Of a stretch of DNA of 27,885 nt, positions 22,604 through 27,885 are shown piece by piece. The stretch covers positions 1-27,885 of the forward strand of contig JAWLBM010000054.1 in NCBI GenBank assembly GCA_041687675.1, read 5' to 3'. The notes under the pieces were generated by a model that saw nothing but the letters and a program-made list of their open reading frames with translations, was not told the DNA's origin and ran no database searches. The number at the start of each line of letters is the position of its first letter. The stretch's first letter is position 1. Position numbers and translations under genes: made by a program. The DNA is from JAWLBM01 sp041687675. GTDB taxonomy: Bacteria; Pseudomonadota; Alphaproteobacteria; Rhizobiales; Pleomorphomonadaceae.

Positions 22604-23667
22604 TGCGCGATCCTCGCCTGCTCCGGCGCGCTGCGGCCGAGCGCGGCGAGCGCCTCGTAGGCGGCGAAGTAGCCGCGGCACATGGCCGCCAGCGAGAAGC
22701 GCCGCCGCGCCGCCTCGCGGCAGTGCTCCAGGTCGAGGGAGCCCGCCGCCCGGATCGCCTCTGCCATCTCCTCGACCGAGCCGACGAGGAAGCCGGTGCG
22801 CCCGTGCTCGACCACTTCCGGCAAGGCTCCGTTCGGGAAGGCGACCACCGGCGTCCCGGCGGCGAGCGCCTCCATCGCCACCAGCGAACTCGTCTCCGCG
22901 GCAAGGCTCGGGATCACCACGCAGCGGGCGGCATTGAGGAAGCGCCGCTTGCGCAGGAAGCCGAGCGGGCCGGCGAAGCGCCGCATCCCGTCGAGGCGCG
23001 GCGCCACCTCGGCCTCGAAGTATCGCCGATGCGCATCGTAGGCGAACACCTCGCCGGCGAGGATGAGCGGCACGCCGGCGCGGCGGGCGGCGTCGAGGGC
23101 GAGATGGGCGCCCTTCTCCGGGCAGATGCGCCCGAGGCAGAGGGCGAAGCCGCGGCGGGCGTGGCGGCCGGCGAGGGCGGCGGCGTCGACGCCGTTGGCG
23201 ATCGGCGGCACGAGCCGCGCGTCAGCCGGGGCCGTCGCCGCCTGGGCCATCGACACGGGATTGAGCCAGAGGTCGTCGCGGTCCGGCGCGAGCGCCCCCG
23301 GCGGGTACCAGTCGAGCGGCAGGTGCAGCGTCGCGAGCGTCGGCCCGTCGGCGGGGAGGTAGCCGGCGAAGTCGACGCCGTGCAGGTGGACGACGTCCAC
23401 CGCCCAGCGGGTGCGGGCGGCGGCGATGGCGGCGCGGTGCTGGGCGTGGGCGGCCCGCCGCTCCTCCGCGCCGATGAGGCCGTGCGGAAGCGCCACCTCG
23501 ACCAGCGAGCCGGCCACCCGCGATCCCTCGCAGGCGACCACCAGCGAGCGGTGCCCGGCCGCGACCAGCGCCCGGTCGAGCGTCGAGAGCACCTGCTCCG
23601 CGCCGCCGACGGCATCCGGACCGACCGGCGCGAAGGGGTAGGCGACGTTGAGGACGGTGAGGCTCAT
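22600..23667 (-). CDS. GT4 family glycosyltransferase
   Basis: A 355-residue retaining glycosyltransferase of GT-B fold. The acceptor-side loop GGAEQVLSTLDRAL (21-34) opens the protein, ANGVD and LCLGRICPEKGAHLALDA mark the second Rossmann domain, and the nucleotide-sugar E-x7-E motif is Glu258 and Glu266 (ETSSLVAMEALAAG). No membrane anchor is present, so it works in the cytosol. Donor and acceptor are unknown. The family includes MshA and BshA, which start mycothiol and bacillithiol synthesis, but also many lipopolysaccharide enzymes. Start: ATG at 23667, overlapping the deacetylase stop. Confidence 0.9.
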   Translation of the reverse strand: MSLTVLNVAYPFAPVGPDAVGGAEQVLSTLDRALVAAGHRSLVVACEGSRVAGSLVEVALPHGLIGAEERRAAHAQHRAAIAAARTRWAVDVVHLHGVDFAGYLPADGPTLATLHLPLDWYPPGALAPDRDDLWLNPVSMAQAATAPADARLVPPIANGVDAAALAGRHARRGFALCLGRICPEKGAHLALDAARRAGVPLILAGEVFAYDAHRRYFEAEVAPRLDGMRRFAGPLGFLRKRRFLNAARCVVIPSLAAETSSLVAMEALAAGTPVVAFPNGALPEVVEHGRTGFLVGSVEEMAEAIRAAGSLDLEHCREAARRRFSLAAMCRGYFAAYEALAALGRSAPEQARIAQ

Positions 23668-24524
23668 GGCTTGTCGAGGCCCAGCCGCCGGCGCGCCGCC
23701 GCGGCGAGTTCGAGCCAGCGGCGGCCGGTCATGCCCACGGGCAGCCCCTCGTAGCCCGGCCGGCCCGTGCCGGGCAGGCGTGTGAAGTCCCAGCCGGTCG
23801 TCAGCCGGAAGCGCTCCGCCTCCAGCGAGACGGCGCCGAGCACGTCCCTCTGGCTGGCGTGGCGGGCGATCATCCGCGCCTTCAGCGCCCGCCGGGCCGG
23901 CGGCAGCGGCAGCACGAGGTCGTCCGCGGCCATGTCGGGGAAGCTCTGCCAGGCGAGGCCCCCCGGCGCAGCGCGGTAGAAGGGCATGGCGAATACCGCC
24001 GGGGGTTCGAGGCCGAGCCTCAGCATCAGCCGGCAGGCGGCGTCGATGGCGAAGGCCGTCGCGTCGTGGTCCGGATGGCCGCCCTCGTAGGCGTGGGTGA
24101 GCACGGTCCGCACGCCGTCGCCGGTGATCACGGCGAGCAGCATCAGCGCGAGGTCGGCCATCGCCCGGCTGGCCCCCTGGTCCGCAAGGCCGAGCGGGAC
24201 CAGCCGCTCCGCCCGAATACCGGCCTCGGCCACCGCTGCCTCGAGTTCGCGGCGGCGGGCGCGGGCGTAGGCCTCCGTGCCGTCGAACCCCGCCCGCCTG
24301 GCATCGACGAGGTCGCGCGGGGCGCCGTCGGTGACGTGGACCACGCGGGCGGCGGGGATCGCCGACAGGTGGGCGCCGACCCCGATGGTCTCGTCGTCCG
24401 GGTGGGCGACGATCACGGCGAGATCCGCCCCCGCGTCCGGCCCGGGACATGGCTCGGTGAGCAGCGCGGCGAGCCGCGCCCGGGCGCCCACCGCCGCGGG
24501 CGGGCGGTCGAGGAGCGCGCTCAC
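23664..24524 (-). CDS. PIG-L family N-deacetylase
   Basis: A 286-residue zinc-dependent deacetylase of the LmbE/PIG-L family, which removes the N-acetyl group from N-acetylglucosaminyl conjugates. The zinc site is intact: AHPDDE with His41 and Asp44, and a third ligand His153 in GGHPDHD. Asp43 is the likely base. Length is close to MshB. Start: GTG at 24524, overlapping the nucleotidyltransferase stop as GTGA. It acts between the glycosyltransferase and the GNAT in gene order, which suggests an aminosugar intermediate. Confidence 0.9.
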   Translation of the reverse strand: MSALLDRPPAAVGARARLAALLTEPCPGPDAGADLAVIVAHPDDETIGVGAHLSAIPAARVVHVTDGAPRDLVDARRAGFDGTEAYARARRRELEAAVAEAGIRAERLVPLGLADQGASRAMADLALMLLAVITGDGVRTVLTHAYEGGHPDHDATAFAIDAACRLMLRLGLEPPAVFAMPFYRAAPGGLAWQSFPDMAADDLVLPLPPARRALKARMIARHASQRDVLGAVSLEAERFRLTTGWDFTRLPGTGRPGYEGLPVGMTGRRWLELAAAARRRLGLDKP

Positions 24525-25345
24525 GGCGTCTTGCCCGCATTGGCGGCGGGCCGCGCCGGGCGGCCGGGGCCGTCCTGCCGCGTCATGCCGATGCCGTCGC
24601 CGGCGCGGATGGAGGCTGTTCCCGGCCGGCGGCCGAGGAGGTCGAGGGCATCGCGATAGCCGTCGACCGTGCCGACGTCCACATAGGCCTCGCCGGCGCG
24701 CACGCCGACCGCCTCGCCGCCGGCCTCGAGCCAGGCGTTCACGAGGGTGCCCATGTACTCGTCGCGGCCGTCGCGGGCGAGCCACAGCGCGTTGAGCTCG
24801 CGCAGCACCCGGCCCGGCATCTTGAAGGCGCCCCAGATCCACCGGTCCGGGTCGCCGCGGCGCTTCACCTGGATCTCCTGCACCCGCCCGGCCGCGTCGG
24901 TGACCACGGCGTCGAACTGCTCGGGCTTGTCGACCGGGAAGAGCAGGAACCCCAGCCGGTCGTCCGGCAGCGCGCGGAAGCCCTCGAGCGGGAACCAGAC
25001 CGTGTCCGGAAGGCCGACCAGCACCGGTTCGTCGTCGCGCACCAGCGGGGCGGCGGTGAAGATCGCGCCGCAGAGGCCGGTCGGGTCGGGCTGGACCACG
25101 TAGGCGCAGGACGCCCCCCCGTAGCCGCCGGCGAAGTAGTCGAGGATGTCCGCCTTGCCGGGGCGGATCACGAAGCAGATCCGGTCGGCGCCGGCCGCCA
25201 CCATGCGCTCGACGAGGTATTCGCTGACGGCGGCGGGGCGCTCGCCCCTGGCGTCCATGCGGCTGCCCACCGGGAGGAGTTCCTTGGAGAAGCCCAGCGG
25301 CTGGATGCGGCTGCCGCGGCCCGCGGCGGGGACGATGCCGATCAT
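24521..25345 (-). CDS. Sugar nucleotidyltransferase
   Basis: A 274-residue nucleotidyltransferase of the glucose-1-phosphate thymidylyl/uridylyl type. The signature GIVPAAGRGSRIQPL and SKELLPVG lie at 3-27; YLVERMVAAGADRICFVIRPGKADIL, then LVGLPDTVWFP (catalytic Asp region), and YVDVGTVDGYRDAL near the C-terminus follow. It would make an activated sugar for the glycosyltransferases beside it; the nucleotide and sugar are not evident. The last 30 residues are a low-complexity tail. Start: ATG at 25345, three bases after the CgeB-like stop. Confidence 0.87.
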   Translation of the reverse strand: MIGIVPAAGRGSRIQPLGFSKELLPVGSRMDARGERPAAVSEYLVERMVAAGADRICFVIRPGKADILDYFAGGYGGASCAYVVQPDPTGLCGAIFTAAPLVRDDEPVLVGLPDTVWFPLEGFRALPDDRLGFLLFPVDKPEQFDAVVTDAAGRVQEIQVKRRGDPDRWIWGAFKMPGRVLRELNALWLARDGRDEYMGTLVNAWLEAGGEAVGVRAGEAYVDVGTVDGYRDALDLLGRRPGTASIRAGDGIGMTRQDGPGRPARPAANAGKTP

Positions 25346-25348
25346 GGG

Positions 25349-26461
25349 TCAGGCTCCCTGCACGCCGGCCGGCCGGGCGTGCAGCGCCGCGGCCGGCTCG
25401 GGCGGCGCCGAGACCAGCGCCTCGAAGGTCTCCGCCCGGCGGTCGGAGGTGTGGTCGGCGAGCACGCGCTCGCGGGCGCGCCGGCCGATGCGGGCGAGGT
25501 GGTCGTCGGGGAGGTCGATGGCGGCGAGCACGTCCTCCGTCGTGCGCGCGGCGACGACCTCCCCGCCGGTTTCGAAGAAGTCCTCCAGCCCCGGCCAGGC
25601 GTCGGTGACGATCGCCGCCCCGCAGGCCGCGGCCTCGAACAGCCGGCCGGAAGGACACCAGCCCGAGGCGGCCATCGCCGCCCGGGTGACGTTCAGCGTC
25701 AGCCGCGACGAGGCGTAGAAGGCGGGGTGGTCGCCGGGCGGCAGGTGGCGGACGAAGTTGATGTTGTCCGTCCAGGGGAAGGCCTCGGGATACTGCGCGC
25801 CGCCGATGACGAAGGTCCGCCCCGGGCGAAGCCGGGCCGCCGCGACCAGGAAGCGCTCCAGCGCCGGCTGGCGGTCGGCCGCATAGGTGCCGAGGTAGGA
25901 GAGGTCCGCCGCAAAGCACGGATTGGCCTCGGCGGGCCTGTGCACGTCCGGGTCCACATGGCCGTAGAGCGGCGCGATGCGGCGGGCGCCGAGCAGGGTG
26001 ACGAGGTCGTCCAGCGCGGCGCCGCCGGTGTAGCTGAGCACCAGGTCGAAGCCGGAGAGGCCGCCCTCGCCGATGTAGTCCACCTGCCGCCCGGCCCTGA
26101 CCTCGGACAGGGTGACCGGGCTGTCCATGTCGTAGAAGACCCTGAGGCCACGAGCCGACTCGAGGGTCAGGCCGGTCGCGGCGATCCCGTCCGGGCAATA
26201 GGAGGTCACCATCGAGACGTCCGCGTCGGCGACGTCCCGCCGGGCGGCCTCGGCGATCTCCCCGAAGTCCCGGTAGAGCACCAGCCGGCCGCCGTCGATG
26301 TCGTCGAGGTCGCGGTTGCGGGCGTACCAGCGCACGTCCCGCTCGTAGAAGGTGACGGTCCAGCCCCGCCGGTGGAGGGCGCGGATCAGGCCGCGCCAGA
26401 GGGTGGCGTGGCCGTTCCCCCAGGACGAACTGACGGTGAGACCGAAGACGGTGAGCTTCAA
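25349..26461 (-). CDS. CgeB-like glycosyltransferase, TTG start
   Basis: A 370-residue GT-B-type protein of the CgeB/spore maturation group. The N-terminus (LTVFGLTVSSSWGNGHATLWRGL) and the C-terminal part (CPSGRLFEAAACGAAIVTDAWPGLEDFF) are diagnostic. The start is set at TTG 26461 because AGGAG lies eight bases upstream and the conserved KLTVFGL begins at once; in-frame ATGs further up would run through the promoter region and add non-conserved residues. It is the first gene of the six-gene operon and lies 110 bases downstream of a near-consensus EcfG promoter. The acceptor is unknown. Confidence 0.87.
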   Translation of the reverse strand: MKLTVFGLTVSSSWGNGHATLWRGLIRALHRRGWTVTFYERDVRWYARNRDLDDIDGGRLVLYRDFGEIAEAARRDVADADVSMVTSYCPDGIAATGLTLESARGLRVFYDMDSPVTLSEVRAGRQVDYIGEGGLSGFDLVLSYTGGAALDDLVTLLGARRIAPLYGHVDPDVHRPAEANPCFAADLSYLGTYAADRQPALERFLVAAARLRPGRTFVIGGAQYPEAFPWTDNINFVRHLPPGDHPAFYASSRLTLNVTRAAMAASGWCPSGRLFEAAACGAAIVTDAWPGLEDFFETGGEVVAARTTEDVLAAIDLPDDHLARIGRRARERVLADHTSDRRAETFEALVSAPPEPAAALHARPAGVQGA

Positions 26462-26570
26462 GGCCAGGCTCCTCTGCCGCCGGGCGGGATGCGCCGGCGT
26501 CCGCTCCGGCGGACTGCCGGAGCGTCGCCCGGCCCCGATCTCCCGCCGGGCGTCCAGCAACTCGCTTTTG

Positions 26571-26595
26571 AACCGTCCGCGGTGGCTATTGTTCC
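26571..26595 (-). promoter_or_regulatory. Near-consensus EcfG promoter of the sugar-conjugate operon
   Basis: Minus strand GGAAC (26595-26591), 16 bases, GGTT (26574-26571), one base off CGTT. The start point would be about 105 bases before the TTG at 26461. It faces away from the perfect site at 26793-26817 in the same gap. Confidence 0.52.
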
Positions 26596-26792
26596 TCGCC
26601 GCCACACGGTCGCGCCGGTCCGCCAGGCGGCACCGGAAGCGCCGGCCGCGCGTGCATGTCCACCGCTCGAATGCGCATGGAACACCTGCAATCCGGTCCG
26701 GAGAGCCCCGTGCCAGCACCGCAGCCGACGAGCAGGCTGTCGCCGGCGCGGGCGCGGGCCGCATCCGGCCGGGTGGCCCGGGCCGGGGTGTC

Positions 26793-26817
26793 GGAACCTC
26801 CCGCGGCGAAGTCCGTT
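26793..26817 (+). promoter_or_regulatory. Consensus EcfG promoter of the SH3/DUF1236 gene
   Basis: Plus strand GGAAC (26793-26797), 16 bases, CGTT (26814-26817): a perfect match. The start point would be near 26824, about 30 bases before the ATG at 26854. Confidence 0.78.
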
Positions 26818-26853
26818 GATGCGGGCGGCGGGGCACAGAGTGGAGTTACGGAC

Positions 26854-27558
26854 ATGAGAACCATCGTTTCGGCCGCCATGGCGGCCGGCCTTCTCGCGGC
26901 GACGTCCGGCGTCGCCTTCGCCCAGTCCACCACGGCCACGGCCACCACGGACCTCAACATCCGCTCCGGTCCGGGTCCTCAGTACGAGGTCCTCGGCGTG
27001 ATCGGCGGCAACGACCAGGCGGTCGTCAACGGCTGCATCGAGGGCAGCAAGTGGTGCCGCGTCTCCTACGAGGGGACCGAGGGCTGGGCCTATTCGGACT
27101 ACCTGGCCGCCGATCTTTCCGGCACCCCGACGGTGCTGACCGGCAACTACGCCCAGGTCGGCGTCCCGGTGACCACCTATGAGGAGTCCGCCGGCGCCGA
27201 GGCCGGCAGCGCGGCCGGCCTCACCACGGGCGCCGTGGGCGGCGCGGTCGCCGGCGCCCTGATCGGCGGACCGGCGGGTGCGCTCGCCGGCGCGGCGATC
27301 GGCGGCACGGCGGGTGGCGTCGCGGGTGGCGTCACCGGCGCGGCGGTGGAGCCGCCGCCGGAGGAGGTGCGCACCTACGTGACCTCCAATCCGGTCGACC
27401 CGGTCTACCTCGAGGGCGAGGTGGTGGTCGGCGCGGGCCTGCCGGAGACGGTCGAGCTCGTCCCGGTGCCGCAGTACCAGTACCAGTACGCCTATGTGAA
27501 CGGGCAGCCGGTGATCATCGACCCGTCCACCCGGCGGATCGTCCAGGTCCTGCGCTGA
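26854..27558 (+). CDS. Secreted SH3 / glycine-zipper / DUF1236 protein
   Basis: A 234-residue exported protein. The signal peptide is 1-23 (VAFA/Q). A bacterial SH3 domain covers about 28-88 (DLNIRSGPGPQYEVLGVI, KWCRVSYEGTEGWAYSDYL). A glycine-zipper segment (about 118-160, repeated GGxxG/AGA) could insert into or lie on a membrane. The C-terminal 60 residues are DUF1236 (GEVVVGAGLPETVELVPVP, YAYVNGQPVIIDPSTRRIVQVL), a domain typical of Hyphomicrobiales. The role is unknown; an envelope-associated stress protein is inferred. Start: ATG at 26854 with GGAG eight bases upstream. It has its own perfect EcfG promoter and a strong 3' hairpin, so it is monocistronic. Confidence 0.9.
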   Translation: MRTIVSAAMAAGLLAATSGVAFAQSTTATATTDLNIRSGPGPQYEVLGVIGGNDQAVVNGCIEGSKWCRVSYEGTEGWAYSDYLAADLSGTPTVLTGNYAQVGVPVTTYEESAGAEAGSAAGLTTGAVGGAVAGALIGGPAGALAGAAIGGTAGGVAGGVTGAAVEPPPEEVRTYVTSNPVDPVYLEGEVVVGAGLPETVELVPVPQYQYQYAYVNGQPVIIDPSTRRIVQVLR

Positions 27559-27579
27559 CCTTGCGCATTGGGTGACAAA

Positions 27580-27611
27580 GGGGCCGCCCGGACATCCGTC
27601 CGGGCGGCCCC
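27580..27611 (+). terminator. Strong hairpin after the DUF1236 gene
   Basis: GGGGCCGCCCGGAC (27580-27593) pairs perfectly over 14 bp with GTCCGGGCGGCCCC (27598-27611) around an ATCC loop, 21 bases after the stop. No T-tract follows, as for the other 3' hairpins in this window. Confidence 0.75.
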
Positions 27612-27723
27612 GTCGCGTGCGTGTCGGCGAGGCGTGGCGCGGCGGGCGCCAGTGCGTCGGGATCGGCCTGGCTAAGGTGTCCCGGAATCCGGTGCCTCTG
27701 CAGGCTCCCTAAGATTTTTTTTA
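27612..27723. other. Gene-free interval with an AT-rich patch
   Basis: No gene is seen. A run of eight T at 27715-27722 directly precedes the right-hand palindromic repeat and stands out in this GC-rich sequence. A small GCCT/AGGC stem lies about ten bases before it, which is too far for a standard terminator. Confidence 0.5.
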
Positions 27724-27755
27724 AACGTCATCCCGGCGAAAGCCGGGATCCAGAA
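27724..27755. repeat. Palindromic repeat, right copy
   Basis: An exact inverted match of 128-159. It contains the 8-bp stem ATCCCGGC/GCCGGGAT (27730-27737 with 27742-27749), loop GAAA. Confidence 0.85.
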
Positions 27756-27787
27756 CCACCTCGCGGAGTCGAGCCGGCAACGTCGCA

Positions 27788-27885
27788 CTGGATCCCTGTG
27801 TGTCGATTCTGTGCGAAGGTGTAGACGGGCGGGAGATCGCTGGATCCCTGGTCTTCGAGACCGTAAGCCGGTCACGATCCCCGCC
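27788..27885. repeat. Right copy of terminal inverted repeat
   Basis: The reverse complement matches 1-98 at 94 of 98 bases. Between it and the palindromic block the sequence (27756-27787) is not shared with the left end, so the repeat is modular. Confidence 0.85.

Noticed and set aside
27615..27824. Small open frames near the right end
   Set aside because: They run through the hairpin and dispersed repeats and have no ribosome site or domain.
1..27885. A composite transposon or integrative element bounded by the terminal inverted repeats
   Set aside because: No transposase, integrase or target duplication is seen, housekeeping genes fill the left third, and the repeat is modular like a dispersed intergenic element.

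Overview
This is a very GC-rich, gene-dense chromosomal fragment from an alphaproteobacterium, most likely of the order Hyphomicrobiales (Rhizobiales). Three things point there: a fused anthranilate synthase trpE(G) behind a Trp-rich leader peptide attenuator, a DUF1236 protein, and repeated copies of the GGAAC-N16/17-CGTT promoter of the alphaproteobacterial stress sigma factor EcfG. I cannot name the genus. No tRNA, rRNA, CRISPR array, transposase or phage gene was seen. The two ends of the window are inverted copies of one dispersed repeat (94 of 98 bases identical), so the window is probably a contig that ends in repeats.

Layout. Positions 1-219 hold the left repeat. Positions 220-1826 (minus) carry radC and map. 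Positions 2013-4432 (plus) carry the trp promoter, leader peptide trpL, terminator and trpE(G). Positions 4433-5063 are a repeat-filled gap. Position 5064 starts a secreted SH3 protein on the plus strand, which converges on an EF-G-like GTPase (6467-8533, minus). Positions 8847-12452 (minus) encode a three-subunit molybdenum hydroxylase of the YagTSR/PaoABC type. Divergent from it is corA (12597-13580, plus). Next come a divergent pair: a membrane-anchored coiled-coil protein (minus) and a SurA-like secreted protein (plus). Positions 16060-19799 (minus) are a five-gene operon built around a type III polyketide synthase. Positions 19881-20537 (minus) are a PmtA-like methyltransferase. Positions 20712-26461 (minus) are a six-gene sugar-conjugate operon: CgeB-like protein, nucleotidyltransferase, PIG-L deacetylase, GT4 glycosyltransferase, GNAT and methyltransferase. 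Position 26854 starts a secreted SH3/glycine-zipper/DUF1236 protein on the plus strand.

How it hangs together. The first third is housekeeping (DNA repair, N-terminal Met removal, tryptophan synthesis, translation). Much of the rest seems to answer to the general stress response. I found four perfect EcfG promoter matches (14926-14951 minus, 15086-15110 plus, 20675-20699 minus, 26793-26817 plus). Three more keep both blocks and spacing with one mismatch (12489-12513, 19851-19875 and 26571-26595, all minus). Each lies in a non-coding gap, points at a gene start and is 30-140 bases from it. Together they would put the aldehyde/xanthine oxidoreductase, two envelope proteins, the polyketide operon, PmtA, the sugar-conjugate operon and the DUF1236 protein under one stress regulon. 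The most likely undescribed systems are the polyketide operon, with its cytosolic P19/Tp34-like and HMA-like companions, and the six-gene sugar-conjugate operon, which has the glycosyltransferase/deacetylase/acetyltransferase logic of low-molecular-weight thiol synthesis but no cysteine ligase.
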